Assembly: GCF_040096205.1 (NCBI RefSeq)
Contig: NZ_JBBMFD010000008.1
Location: 45,292 to 109,291 of the forward strand
DNA: 64,000 nucleotides
DNA from: Solibaculum_A intestinale
GTDB taxonomy: Bacteria > Bacillota > Clostridia > Oscillospirales > Acutalibacteraceae
Reading direction: 5' to 3'
Below are positions 50,108-59,343 of the stretch, piece after piece. How positions within the stretch are numbered: the stretch's first letter is position 1; the number at the start of each line of letters is the position of its first letter. Position numbers and translations under genes: made by a program. The notes under the pieces were generated by a model. It had not been told where the DNA came from and did not search any database. It saw only the letters and a list, made by a program, of their open reading frames with translations.

Positions 50108-51583
50108 TCAGGATTTGAGCTTCCAATAGAGATCATTCCACATCAGTTCCTTCTCCAGCTCTTCGAGCTTGGTATCCTTGCCGATGTGAACAAATTCGAT
50201 GTCCATAATCCGGGCGAAATCCCGCATAATCTCCGCGTCCAGCCCGTAGCTTAGAACGGTGTGGTGAGCGCCGCCCGCCAAAATCCAGGCTTCCGCAGAG
50301 GTGGTCAGATCCGGCAACGGTTTCCACATGACCTGGGCCACCGGGAGCTTGGGCATCTCCTCAAAGGGGGCGGCGGCATGGACGTCGTTGACGATCATGC
50401 GCATCCGGCCGCCCATATCCACCAGGCTGATGACGACGGCATCCCCTTCCCCGGTCTTGAAGGTCAGGCGGGCCGGGGGTTCCCGGTCTCCAATGCCCAG
50501 AGGATGGACCTCAATGCAGGGCTTGGTTACCGCGATGTCCGGGTCCACCTCCAGCATATGGGCACCCAGGACGCCCTGGTTTTGCGGATCCATATGATAA
50601 GTGTAGTCCTCCATAAAGGCGGTGCCGCCGGAAAGGCCCGTGCTCATGAGCTTGACAATCCGGTGAAGGGCGGCGATCTTCCAGTCCCCTTCCCCGCCGA
50701 AGCCGTAGCCGTCGGCCATCAGGTTTTGCACCGCAAGGCCGCCCAGCTGCCGAAGCTGCTGCAGGTCCTGGAAGTTGTCGGTAAAGGCGCCGAAGCCGCC
50801 CACCTCCAGGAACTTGCGCAGAGCCACTTCCAGCTTCGCCTGGTAGCGCACCGCGTCCAAATCGTCGGTTTTCAAATCGTACCGCTCCCGGTATTCCTTC
50901 ATTTTAGCGTCCACCTGGGCTTCGGTCACCCGGTCGACGATGCTGACTAAGTCTCCCACGCCCCAGGAATTGACCGACCAGCCCAGCTTGATCTGGGCTT
51001 CCACCTTGTCCCCTTCGGTGACGGCCACCTCGCGCATATTGTCCCCGAACCGGCACACCTTCAGCCGACGGCTCTCATAAGCGCCGATGGCCGCGCGCAT
51101 CCAACGCCCAACCCGGGCGCGGGTGGTTTCGTCTCCCCAGTACCCGGCAACGACCTTGCGGGGCATGCGAAGCCTGGCGCCGATAAAGCCGTGCTCCCGG
51201 TCCCCGTGGGCGGACTGGTTGAGATTCATGTAATCCATGTCGATGTCGTCAAAGGGAATATCCCGGAGAAACTGGGTGTGCAGATGCAGCCAGGGTTTCG
51301 ATAGCCTCGTCAGCCCCCCGATCCACATTTTCGACGGCGAAAAGGTGTGCATCCAGGTGATGACGCCCACGCAGGATTCGTCCGCGCTGGCTTTGGTCAT
51401 CACGTCGGTAATTTCCCCCGCGTTTCGCACCGCCGGCATACACACCACCCTGCCGGGAACCGACGGGTCCTCGTCGAGAGCCTTGGCGATGATCCTGGCG
51501 TGGTCGTTTACCTGGCGGACCACCTCGGCCCCGTATAAATCCTGGGTGCCGGCGATGAACCAAAAGGTGTACTGCTGTTCCAT
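50108..51583 (-). CDS. araA: L-arabinose isomerase
   Basis: 491 residues. FWFIAGTQDLYGAEVVRQV starts the protein, MHTFSPSKMWIGGLTRLSKP is the family signature, and GGEGDWKIAALHRIVK with MEDYTYHMD holds the metal site. It converts L-arabinose to L-ribulose with a manganese ion. The ATG at 51581-51583 follows GGGGGAA. It lies between araB and araD. Confidence 0.97.
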   Translation of the reverse strand: MEQQYTFWFIAGTQDLYGAEVVRQVNDHARIIAKALDEDPSVPGRVVCMPAVRNAGEITDVMTKASADESCVGVITWMHTFSPSKMWIGGLTRLSKPWLHLHTQFLRDIPFDDIDMDYMNLNQSAHGDREHGFIGARLRMPRKVVAGYWGDETTRARVGRWMRAAIGAYESRRLKVCRFGDNMREVAVTEGDKVEAQIKLGWSVNSWGVGDLVSIVDRVTEAQVDAKMKEYRERYDLKTDDLDAVRYQAKLEVALRKFLEVGGFGAFTDNFQDLQQLRQLGGLAVQNLMADGYGFGGEGDWKIAALHRIVKLMSTGLSGGTAFMEDYTYHMDPQNQGVLGAHMLEVDPDIAVTKPCIEVHPLGIGDREPPARLTFKTGEGDAVVISLVDMGGRMRMIVNDVHAAAPFEEMPKLPVAQVMWKPLPDLTTSAEAWILAGGAHHTVLSYGLDAEIMRDFARIMDIEFVHIGKDTKLEELEKELMWNDLYWKLKS

Positions 51584-51652
51584 GGGTAATTCCCCCTTTT
51601 TCAAATAGACCCTTGCAATCCGCCGGACAGGCGGATATTTTATCGAGAGCGG

Positions 51653-53314
51653 TCAGTCCGCCTGCTTTTTGAGGGCCTTGAGCCGCTTCATCACGTCGTT
51701 TTCCCCACGGCCGAAATAATCGTGGAGGCGTTTGTATTCCGTGTACAGCCGGTCGTACACCTGAGCGTGCTCCGCCACCGGCTCATACGCTGCTTCTTTT
51801 ACCTTGCCCATCCGGCGCGCCGCGTCGAACACGTCAGCAAAACCGCCCGCGTCCTTCCCGGCGGCTACCGCGGCGAAGATGGCGCTGCCCAGCGCCGGGC
51901 CCTGTTGGGAGCCTGCAATGCGCACCGGCATACGCAGCACGTCCGCATAAATCTGCATAGCCATGGGATCCTTCTGGCTGATGCCGCCCGAGGCGTAAAA
52001 CTCGTCCACCGGCACCCCGTTTTCCCGGAAGGTTTCCACGATCATACGGGTGCCGTAGGCGGTGGCTTCAATGAGGGCGCGGTAGATTTCCTCCGGCTTT
52101 GTCTGCAGGGTCATCCCCAGGATCAGGCCGGTTAGGTCCACGTCCACCAGCACGGAGCGGTTGCCGTTGAACCAGTCCAACGCCAGAAGGCCGCTTTCCC
52201 CGGGCTTGAGCCTCTGGGCCTTTTGACGCAGATAGGTGTGGATATTCTGTCCCTTCGCCTTCGCGTCCTCCACATAGGCCGCGGGCAGGCAATTGTCCAC
52301 AAACCAGGCGAAATGGTCCCCCACGCAGGACTGGCCCGCCTCATAGCCGAAGTAGCCCGGCATCACCCCGTCGGCCACTACGCCGCACATGCCCGGGACC
52401 TTACGTTCTTCCCTACCCATGAGGATATGGCAGGTGGAGGTGCCTATAATGGCAAGGAGCTTGCCCGGCCCGTCGATGCCCACCGCCGGCACGCACACAT
52501 GGGCGTCCACATTGCCTACCGCCACCGCCGTCCCCGGGTTTAAACCGGTGAGCGCTGCGGCCTTTTGGGTGATTTCCCCGGCCTTTTGGCCTAAGGGGGA
52601 GATGGTTCTGGAAAGCTTTTCGTCCACCACACGGCGAAGACGTTCGTCCAATGCAGCAAAAAAGTCCTCCGACGGGTACCCTTCCCGCTTCGACCAGATT
52701 TCCTTATACCCGGCGGTGCAGGAATTGCGGGTTTCCACGCCGGTCAGCTGCCAGACGATCCAGTCCGCCGCCTCAATAAACCGGTCCATGGCCTCGTACA
52801 CCCCGGGGGCCTCGTCTAGAATCTGCCACAGCTTTGGGATGGCCCACTCGGACGAGATCTTGCCTCCGTACCGGGCCAGAAAGGTTTCTCCCCGTTCCTC
52901 GGCAATGGCGTTGAGACGGTTTGCCTTGTCCTGCGCCGCGTGATGCTTCCACAGCTTTACGTAGGCGTGGGGCTCGTCTTTCCACTGGGGGAGGAAACAA
53001 AGAGGCGTGCCGTCCGCTTTCACCGGAAGGACGGTACAGGCGGTAAAATCCGTCCCGACGCCGATCACGTCGTCAGGCGATACGTCCGCCTCCCGGAGCA
53101 CCGCCGGAATGGTATGCCCCAGCGCCTCCAAATAATCCTGCGGGTTCTGGAGAGCCCAATCCTGAGGCAGCCTGCGGCCGCTGGGCAGCTGCTCGTCCAT
53201 TACCCCATGGGGATACTCGTAAACGGCGGCTGCGGCCTCCCGCCCGCTTGGCACCTCCAAAAGCACCGCCCTTGCGGACAATGTCCCAAAGTCCACCCCA
53301 ATGGTGTATTTCAT
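51653..53314 (-). CDS. araB: L-ribulokinase
   Basis: 553 residues of the FGGY kinase family. The N-terminal phosphate-binding segment is YTIGVDFGTLSARAVLLEV; IGVGTDFTACTVLPVKADG fits AraB-type kinases, and YASGGISQKDPMAMQIYADV is the C-terminal FGGY signature. It phosphorylates L-ribulose at position 5 using ATP. The ATG at 53312-53314 follows AGAGGAA. The order araB-araA-araD is preceded by an acetyltransferase gene. Confidence 0.95.
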   Translation of the reverse strand: MKYTIGVDFGTLSARAVLLEVPSGREAAAAVYEYPHGVMDEQLPSGRRLPQDWALQNPQDYLEALGHTIPAVLREADVSPDDVIGVGTDFTACTVLPVKADGTPLCFLPQWKDEPHAYVKLWKHHAAQDKANRLNAIAEERGETFLARYGGKISSEWAIPKLWQILDEAPGVYEAMDRFIEAADWIVWQLTGVETRNSCTAGYKEIWSKREGYPSEDFFAALDERLRRVVDEKLSRTISPLGQKAGEITQKAAALTGLNPGTAVAVGNVDAHVCVPAVGIDGPGKLLAIIGTSTCHILMGREERKVPGMCGVVADGVMPGYFGYEAGQSCVGDHFAWFVDNCLPAAYVEDAKAKGQNIHTYLRQKAQRLKPGESGLLALDWFNGNRSVLVDVDLTGLILGMTLQTKPEEIYRALIEATAYGTRMIVETFRENGVPVDEFYASGGISQKDPMAMQIYADVLRMPVRIAGSQQGPALGSAIFAAVAAGKDAGGFADVFDAARRMGKVKEAAYEPVAEHAQVYDRLYTEYKRLHDYFGRGENDVMKRLKALKKQAD

Positions 53315-53366
53315 GTCGTCTCTTCCTCTCAAATGTATGGTTCTATTTCCAAGGCTGTTTCACACG

Positions 53367-53413
53367 AAAAAAGGGCGCCAGGTCCGCACATCCGCAGATC
53401 CGGCGCCTTTTTT
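53367..53413 (-). terminator. Terminator between the acetyltransferase gene and araB
   Basis: Stem AAAAAAGGGCGCC / GGCGCCTTTTTT with a 22-base inner part that can pair further. It lies inside the operon, so it may lower or condition expression of araBAD after the first gene. Confidence 0.7.
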
Positions 53414-53451
53414 ACAAAGCAGCCCTTTTTCACCCGATCCAAGCGGTTTGG

Positions 53452-54006
53452 CTATTCGACAAAGCCCATCCCCTTCTTGAGAACCTGCTTCATCTTTTCC
53501 TTATGCTCTCCAGTGATCCCCCTGGATATGGTATACTCCGCCCCAAAAGTATTGCCCGGCTGCATGGTTGCCTTCATCTTCTCCAGATAATCGTCCAGAG
53601 AGCAGATCCGCTTCGCCGGGTTGCCGGCGTAAACACCGCCGGAGGGCAGGTCCTTGGTTACCACGCTGTTGGCCCCCACGATCACCCGGTCCCCAATCCT
53701 GCAATTGGGAAGAACCGTACTGTTGGCCCCGATAAATACCTGGTTTCCGATGGTCACCAAGCCGATCTTCGTGTACCCCAGAAACATCTTCGTACTGGCG
53801 TCATGGGCCAGAATGTGTACCCGGGGCGCCAGCGTTACATCGTCGCCGATGGTAATCAGCCAGCAGTGGGACGGGTCGAGGATGCAGCCCTTTTGGGGCT
53901 GAAAGTTCTTTCCCACCGTCAGGCCCCGCTCGACGAGCACCGCAAGCGGCGTCTCCCCGCGCAGCTTGGCCGCGACGGCAGCCTTTTGCTTTCCGATCCA
54001 GCTCAT
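53452..54006 (-). CDS. Left-handed beta-helix (hexapeptide) acetyltransferase
   Basis: 184 residues. The hexapeptide repeats run through ITIGDDVTLAPRVHILAHD, VTIGNQVFIGANSTVLPNC and IGDRVIVGANSVVTKDL, with the terminal GVYAGNPAKRI, as in serine and sugar O-acetyltransferases (catalytic His in HILAHDAS). It moves an acetyl group from acetyl-CoA to a hydroxyl, possibly on a sugar. It is the first gene behind the ara promoter, an unusual partner for araBAD. AAGGAAG precedes the ATG. Confidence 0.88.
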   Translation of the reverse strand: MSWIGKQKAAVAAKLRGETPLAVLVERGLTVGKNFQPQKGCILDPSHCWLITIGDDVTLAPRVHILAHDASTKMFLGYTKIGLVTIGNQVFIGANSTVLPNCRIGDRVIVGANSVVTKDLPSGGVYAGNPAKRICSLDDYLEKMKATMQPGNTFGAEYTISRGITGEHKEKMKQVLKKGMGFVE

Positions 54007-54155
54007 AGTGTTCTTCCTTCTTCCTTACAACTGGGACGCCGTCCTTCCGATTTCGGGCGGCAAATCCTAGACATGCATTACATTTATATGGAATATTCGC
54101 TCATTTTCCATTTAGTTGTTCTGTCAATCCTTACAAGATAGAAAGAGAAATATCT

Positions 54156-54183
54156 ATTTGTCCATACGGTTGTTCGTACATTT
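54156..54183. promoter_or_regulatory. Two adjacent AraR-like operator sites
   Basis: TTTGTCCATAC (54157-54167) and TTGTTCGTACATTT (54170-54183) each match much of the AraR consensus TTGTACGTACAA. They lie just downstream of the -10 box, where a bound repressor would block transcription. No araR gene is in the window. Confidence 0.55.
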
Positions 54184-54192
54184 CTATCGTAA

Positions 54193-54221
54193 ATTATAAC
54201 AGTCCAATCCGCGCTGGTCAA
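54193..54221 (-). promoter_or_regulatory. Promoter of the ara operon
   Basis: On the minus strand TTGACC (54216-54221) and a perfect TATAAT (54193-54198), 17 bases apart, about 185 bases before the first gene. Confidence 0.85.
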
Positions 54222-54264
54222 GGTGAAATTTTCAAGGTGCATGTAGAAAAATGGGGACGATTTT

Positions 54265-55533
54265 TTACTTTTTGAACAATTGTAATAAATGCGTAGCCGC
54301 TAGCTGGACCCCGGTCTTGCCCGAATGGAAGTTAAGCCCTCCCTGCATCCAGACGGCATAGGGCTCCCTGAGCGGCGCATCGGCGGACAGTTCAATGGAC
54401 GCGCCCATGGTAAAGGCCCCCGCCGCCATAATAACCTGGCTGTCATAGCCGGGCATGTCCCAGGGCTCGGGGGTGACGAAGGCGTCGATGGGCGCTCCCG
54501 CCTGCATGCCCTGGCAGAAGGCGATGAGGTTTTCCGGAGTCTGAAGCTTCACGGCCTGGATGATATCGTGACGCTCCTCCAAGGGCTCGGGAGTGACCGC
54601 GAAGCCCAGCTCCTTCATAAGCCCGGCGGCGAACACGGCGGTTTTCAGCGCTTCGCCGGTGACGTGAGGGGCATGGAACAGACCCAGAAACAGCTCCCTG
54701 GTGTGCCCGAGGGTGGCGCCGATTTCCCGGCCCACCCCGGCGGTGGTGTGCCGGCAGGCGCACAGCTCGATCAAATCCGACCGGCCGGCGATGTAGCCAC
54801 CGGTGGGGGCCACGCCGCCGCCCGGGTTTTTGATAAGAGATCCCGCCATCAGGTCGGCGCCGTAGGCGGTGGGCTCCGCCTCGTCCACAAATTCGCCGTA
54901 GCAATTGTCCACCATCACCACCACGCCCGGCTTCTTTTTCTTGACGAACCGGGCGATTTCCCCGATGGTCTTGGCCGACAGGCTTTTTCGAAGGGTATAG
55001 CCCCGGGAGCGCTGGACATACACCATCTTTACCGCGTCGTCGAGGGCCTGTTCGATCCCGTCGTAATCCGGCTCCCCATCCTCTTTGAGGGCCACCGAAT
55101 CAAAGGCGATACCGAAATCTTTCAATGAGCCCTGGCCGCTTCCGCGCAGGCCAATGACCGAATGGATGGTGTCGTAGGGAATGCCGGTGACGGAAAGCAT
55201 TTTATCTCCCGGACGCAGCACGCCGAAGAGGGCCACCGACAGGGTATGAGTGCCGGACAGAAAAGAATGGCGCACCAGGGCATCCTCGGCGTCCATGGCG
55301 TCGGCGAACACCCGGTCGAGCACTTCCCGGCCCCGGTCTCCGTAGCCGTAGCCGGTGGAAGGGACAAAGTGGGATTCGCTGACCCGGTTCTCGATAAAGG
55401 CGCACAGCACCTTCTGCTGGTTTTGCTCGGTCTGCCGGTCAATCCGGTCAAAGGCGGGGGCGCAGGCGCAAAGGGCACGCTCGGACGCCTCCGCCACCTC
55501 AGGAGCGATGTGAAAATACGGTTTTTGCAGCAT
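54265..55533 (-). CDS. Methionine gamma-lyase family protein (PLP enzyme, aluminium-resistance type)
   Basis: 422 residues. The PLP lysine lies in MAGSLIKNPGGGVAPTGGY, and VVMVDNCYGEFVDEAEPTAYG holds the Asp that pairs with the cofactor. VPSTGYGYGDRGREVLDRVF near the start and RHSFLSGTHTLSVALFGVLR are typical of the family once named aluminium resistance protein. The reaction is probably C-S or related lyase activity, not proven. ATG at 55531-55533 behind GGAGGAA. It is separated from the gene upstream by a terminator and so should have its own promoter, which I cannot place. Confidence 0.9.
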   Translation of the reverse strand: MLQKPYFHIAPEVAEASERALCACAPAFDRIDRQTEQNQQKVLCAFIENRVSESHFVPSTGYGYGDRGREVLDRVFADAMDAEDALVRHSFLSGTHTLSVALFGVLRPGDKMLSVTGIPYDTIHSVIGLRGSGQGSLKDFGIAFDSVALKEDGEPDYDGIEQALDDAVKMVYVQRSRGYTLRKSLSAKTIGEIARFVKKKKPGVVVMVDNCYGEFVDEAEPTAYGADLMAGSLIKNPGGGVAPTGGYIAGRSDLIELCACRHTTAGVGREIGATLGHTRELFLGLFHAPHVTGEALKTAVFAAGLMKELGFAVTPEPLEERHDIIQAVKLQTPENLIAFCQGMQAGAPIDAFVTPEPWDMPGYDSQVIMAAGAFTMGASIELSADAPLREPYAVWMQGGLNFHSGKTGVQLAATHLLQLFKK

Positions 55534-55633
55534 AGGTTCCTCCATTTGTCCCGCCGGCCTCTTTTCCCTGGGAAGAGGCGCACCGCGGGATCCTCTCAAT
55601 TTTGTATACCGGGCCGGGTTTCGGCCCCACGGG

Positions 55634-55677
55634 AAAAACCCCGTATGCCGGTTTCCGAAAAAGCGGCGGATACGGGG
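55634..55677 (-). terminator. Terminator at the end of the murD operon
   Basis: Stem CCCCGTAT/ATACGGGG (55639-55646, 55670-55677), with more pairing inside, followed on the minus strand by TTTTTCCC. Confidence 0.75.
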
Positions 55678-55729
55678 AAGGAAGGTCACATTTTGTCGAT
55701 ACCAAAGGCATAAAAGGCGGTCCGGGTGC

Positions 55730-56491
55730 TTACGCTCCCACCCGGCCTACGTAACAGTGGACAAAGTTTGGCAAAAGGAGCGCCCCGCCGGTTTCATACC
55801 GGTCGAACAGACTGCCAACCGCATTTACAAAACGGGCATAGTGCCCTTCGTCCGGCTTTGGCGCGTAAGAGGAGGATAGGCTCAGGCCGAGAAACCCTTC
55901 CCGGTCACAGCGAAAGTCATTGGGATGGCGGATAAAGGTATACCGGCCATCCTGAAAAAAGCAACGGCACATTTCCTGCAGCATGGCGCTGCCGGCCAGG
56001 GTTTCCACGTTCTTTTGACAGATTTCTTCGCACAAGCGGTTATTGTCCCGAACTACCGGCGCGCTGTCGTCCAAAAAGTTCCAGATCAGCGTCACCCTGC
56101 CGCCGGGTTTCAGAATCCGCCGGCACTCGTCCCGAAACTGCATGGGGTCGAACCAATGGAAGGCCTGGGCAACCGAAACGCCGTCCACACTTTGGTCTCT
56201 TAGTCCCGTATGTTCCGCCGAACCGGCCACCGCGTGAAACTGCACGAATCCATGCAATTCCCGCTTGGCCGTTTCCCGCATATCGAAGTTTGGCTCCACT
56301 GCATACACGGTAGCCCCCCTGGACAAAAGAAGCCCGCTGAAAATCCCCGTTCCTGCGCCGATGTCGGCAATCACTGGGCCTTCTTTCACAAACACCAGGC
56401 GTAGAAGAGCGTCCACCAGAGGTCCGGGATAGGACGGCCTCCATCTGGCATATTGGTCCGCCCTTCCGCTAAAAAGCTGTTTGCTGTCCAT
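55730..56491 (-). CDS. Class I SAM-dependent methyltransferase
   Basis: 253 residues. Motif I is VIADIGAGTGIFSGLLLSRG, then VYAVEPNFDMRETAKREL, and post-I VSVAQAFHWFDPMQFRDECR, the methyltransf_11 type. The FSGRADQYARWRPSYP start is common to a group of small-molecule methyltransferases. The ATG at 56489-56491 lies inside the end of the GNAT gene (23-base overlap) behind AAGGGAGA. Substrate unknown. Confidence 0.9.
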   Translation of the reverse strand: MDSKQLFSGRADQYARWRPSYPGPLVDALLRLVFVKEGPVIADIGAGTGIFSGLLLSRGATVYAVEPNFDMRETAKRELHGFVQFHAVAGSAEHTGLRDQSVDGVSVAQAFHWFDPMQFRDECRRILKPGGRVTLIWNFLDDSAPVVRDNNRLCEEICQKNVETLAGSAMLQEMCRCFFQDGRYTFIRHPNDFRCDREGFLGLSLSSSYAPKPDEGHYARFVNAVGSLFDRYETGGALLLPNFVHCYVGRVGA

Positions 56492-57272
56492 CGGCTTCTC
56501 CCTTCCCGGCCGGCCGCAGAAAGGCGTATTCTTCCAAGGGTTCAAAACCCAGCGACCGATAAAAGGCTTCGTTCTCGCTTGCATCGCGCAGCAGGAATAC
56601 CTGCTTGCCCGCTTTTTGCAGGGTTTCGCTCATGGCGTCTACCAAAGCTCGTCCATATCCGCGGCCTCGGTACTCCGGCACTACCGCCACCGCGCAAAGA
56701 AGCGCCTGCCCTTCGCTTTCCCCCGCCGTCATGGCGCAGCCCACCGGGCCGCCGCCCTCACAGGCCGTTACCGCCCGGATGAGCCCCCGGCGCAGCTTGT
56801 GGGACACGTCCACATACCAGCCGTCAAAGGGAGGCAGCCGGATGCTGGCACCCGTGCAGGTTTTCAGCAGGGCGTACAGGGTGCGGGGGGACGGGGCCCA
56901 GTCTAGGGCAAGCCCGGTTTCGGCGGGAAAAACCTGCTTTTTCCGCCGGAGCAGGACGGCGGTCTGCGCTCTGAAAAAGGGCAGCCGCCGCGCCGCTGCA
57001 CACTTGCACAGCAGGGTTTCAAACCCCGCCGCCTGCAAAAAGAGAGCCAGTTCCCCGGCGTCGAACCCGTCCCTGGCCACCAGCGTCATTTGTCCGTCCA
57101 GCCGTCCCATTACCGCAACGGGTTCTTTCTCCGTCTGCTGCACCCACAGGTCGAAAAACAGGGATGAAAGCCCGTAAGCGGCGGCGTTGACCGCCAGGCG
57201 GGGGAAAAGCGGGTCCTCCTGCAAAAAAGCCAGGGTCTCTAAACTCTCAGCATCCTCGATATGACGGATCAT
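56469..57272 (-). CDS. GNAT family acetyltransferase with N-terminal extra domain
   Basis: 267 residues. The GNAT core is in the second half: GCAMTAGESEGQALLCAVAV, then VPEYRGRGYGRALVDAM (acetyl-CoA loop) and NEAFYRSLGFEPLEEYAF. The first 120 residues form another, GNAT-like but degenerate unit. Target unknown. Its ATG overlaps the stop of the M42 gene upstream (ATGA), so translation is coupled. Confidence 0.85.
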   Translation of the reverse strand: MIRHIEDAESLETLAFLQEDPLFPRLAVNAAAYGLSSLFFDLWVQQTEKEPVAVMGRLDGQMTLVARDGFDAGELALFLQAAGFETLLCKCAAARRLPFFRAQTAVLLRRKKQVFPAETGLALDWAPSPRTLYALLKTCTGASIRLPPFDGWYVDVSHKLRRGLIRAVTACEGGGPVGCAMTAGESEGQALLCAVAVVPEYRGRGYGRALVDAMSETLQKAGKQVFLLRDASENEAFYRSLGFEPLEEYAFLRPAGKGEADGQQTAF

Positions 57273-58288
57273 CCCTTTGCCAGTTCCATCGCCAAGGCCC
57301 GCAGCAGGGACAGCGTGCTTTCCAGGTCGCTTTGGGCGATGACGCCGGCGGGCGCGTGCAGGTACCGGCAGGGCACCGACAGAGCGGCGGTAGGCACGCC
57401 GGCACGGCTTTTGTGGATGGCACCCGCGTCGTTGCCGCCGGTGACCGCGGCCTTGGGCTGGCAGGGAATGTTGTGGGCCTTGGCGAGGGCAAACGCCAGG
57501 TCGTACATCTGTTTATCGTAAATGGTGTGCCCGTCCATAAAGGAAACGGCCACGCCCTGTTTGAGCCGGCAGACCTGGTCTTTCGGCTCCACCCCGGCAA
57601 TATCCGCCGCCGTGGTGGCTTCCACCACAATGGCCGCATCCGGCGCAACCCCATAGGCGGCCGTGCCTGCGCCCCGCAGGCCCACTTCCTCCTGCACGGT
57701 GAACACGGCGGTCAGGTCATAGGGAAGGTCCTCCTTGAGCAGCGCCAAAAGCACCGCGCAGCCCGCTCGGTCGTCCAAGGCTTTTGCCTTGACGCACCCG
57801 TCCCCAAACGGGGAAAACGCCGTGTCCCACACGGCAAAGTCCGGGATCGCGACCAGGCGCTGGGCCTCTTCCCGGGTATCGGCGCCGATGTCGAAAAAGA
57901 GCTTGTCCAAGTCGGGCGCTTTTACACGCTCCTCGCTGTCTAAGAGATGGACCGGAGCGCCGGCCACCACGCCGGGGACTTTCTGTTCCCCGATGAGCAC
58001 CCGGCGGCCGAATAAAACCCGCGGGTCGATGCCGCCCACCGTGGAAAACCGCAAAAGGCCGTTTTCTTCCACGTGTGTGACGACAAAACCCACCTCATCC
58101 ATATGGGCGGACACCATGACCTTTTTCTTGGCCCGGCATCTGCCCTGTTTTTCTACAATCAGGTTTCCAAGGCCGTCCACCCGGCAGCGGGCCACACCGT
58201 CGAGCTTGGAAAGAAGGAAATCGCGCACCGCTTCCTCCCGGCCAGAAACGCCGGGCAATTCACAGAGGGTTTTAAGGGTGTCAAGCAT
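57269..58288 (-). CDS. M42 family metallo-aminopeptidase
   Basis: 339 residues. The metal ligands are seen in VSAHMDEVGFVVTH (His, Asp), AKALDDRAGCAVLL (Asp), VFTVQEEVGLRGAG (the catalytic Glu and ligand Glu), AIVVEATTAADI and the final His in PCRYLHAPAGV. M42 peptidases form large dodecamers that trim peptides from the N-terminus. AAAGGAGG precedes the ATG. It overlaps the other M42 gene by eight bases; they are paralogues of clearly different sequence. Confidence 0.93.
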   Translation of the reverse strand: MLDTLKTLCELPGVSGREEAVRDFLLSKLDGVARCRVDGLGNLIVEKQGRCRAKKKVMVSAHMDEVGFVVTHVEENGLLRFSTVGGIDPRVLFGRRVLIGEQKVPGVVAGAPVHLLDSEERVKAPDLDKLFFDIGADTREEAQRLVAIPDFAVWDTAFSPFGDGCVKAKALDDRAGCAVLLALLKEDLPYDLTAVFTVQEEVGLRGAGTAAYGVAPDAAIVVEATTAADIAGVEPKDQVCRLKQGVAVSFMDGHTIYDKQMYDLAFALAKAHNIPCQPKAAVTGGNDAGAIHKSRAGVPTAALSVPCRYLHAPAGVIAQSDLESTLSLLRALAMELAKG

Positions 58289-59303
58289 CGCTGCATTCCT
58301 CCTTTGTCAGGTAAAGGGCCAAAAGCCGGGCGGTGTTTTCCAAATCCTCCAGGTCAATGACCTCCACCGGCGTATGCATGTACCGCTGGGGGATGGAAAT
58401 GAGCCCGGTGGGGCAGCCCGCCTTGGAAACGGCGATGCAGTCTGCGTTGGTGCCGGAGTCCGCCCCCATGATTTCCGTTTGATAGGGGATGCCCGCTTCC
58501 TTGGCAAGGGCGCACAGGCGGGTAAAAATCGGGTAGGAAAGCACCGGCGCATAGCCGATCATGGGGCCCTTCGACAACTGGCCGCACTTGTGCTTGGCCG
58601 AGTCCGGCGTAAAGGCAAAGCTTACATCCAGGGCGATGGCCTCGGTGGCCTCCGACTGGAAGGCCCCTGCCTGGGCCCCCGCCTGCCCGGTCTCCTCCTG
58701 GACGGAAAACTGCACGGTGATGCGGGTCTTATGGTCTTTCGGCAGCAGAGACAGCGCCCGGAGAATGGCGGTGACGCAGGCCCGGTCGTCCAGCGCCTTG
58801 GAGGTCACCCGGCCGCCGGCCAGACGGCAGGGGCTGCTTTTAACCGTCACCCGGTCGCCCGGCCTTACCAGCTTTTTAAGGGCTTCCCCGGAAAGGCCCG
58901 TGTCAATCCAGGCGTCCGCCAGGGCCGGGACCTTTTTGCGCTCCTCGGCCTTGCTCAGATGCGGGGGCACCGCGCAAAAGATTCCGTCCACCGGCTCCTT
59001 GCCCCAGATGGTAACCTCCCGGTCGGGTAAAGTCCGCAGGTCCACCCCGCCGGTTTTGTCCACCCGGACAAAGCCGTCCTCCAGATGGGTGACGATCATG
59101 CCGATTTCGTCAATGTGGGCGTCGAGCAGCACATGGCGGGTATATCTCTCTGGAACGATCTCCCCGATCACGTTACCCAGCGCATCGGTACGCACCCGTG
59201 CGTACCGGCCCAGCTCCTCTGCGGCGAGCGCAGCCGCTTCTCCCTCCGCCCCGGCGGGGCCTACGGCCGCGCACAGGGAAAAGAGAACCTGCTTGGTATC
59301 CAT
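58281..59303 (-). CDS. M42 family metallo-aminopeptidase (second copy)
   Basis: 340 residues. Metal ligands: LLDAHIDEIGMIVTHLE, SKALDDRACVTAIL, FSVQEETGQAGAQAG, IALDVSFAF and PQRYMHTPVEV. The start is the ATG at 59301-59303 with AGGAGAGGA upstream; an open frame to 59393 has no ribosome site. Adjacent M42 genes often make hetero- or homododecamers with different residue preferences. Follows murD by 40 bases. Confidence 0.93.
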   Translation of the reverse strand: MDTKQVLFSLCAAVGPAGAEGEAAALAAEELGRYARVRTDALGNVIGEIVPERYTRHVLLDAHIDEIGMIVTHLEDGFVRVDKTGGVDLRTLPDREVTIWGKEPVDGIFCAVPPHLSKAEERKKVPALADAWIDTGLSGEALKKLVRPGDRVTVKSSPCRLAGGRVTSKALDDRACVTAILRALSLLPKDHKTRITVQFSVQEETGQAGAQAGAFQSEATEAIALDVSFAFTPDSAKHKCGQLSKGPMIGYAPVLSYPIFTRLCALAKEAGIPYQTEIMGADSGTNADCIAVSKAGCPTGLISIPQRYMHTPVEVIDLEDLENTARLLALYLTKEECSDA

Positions 59304-59343
59304 GGTTTTGTTCCTCTCCTTCTGCGTAACGTCCGGCGCTTTT

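Noticed and set aside
53367..53413. REP-like or mobile repeat
   Set aside because: It is a single hairpin with T runs at an operon-internal gap and behaves like a terminator; no other copy was noticed.
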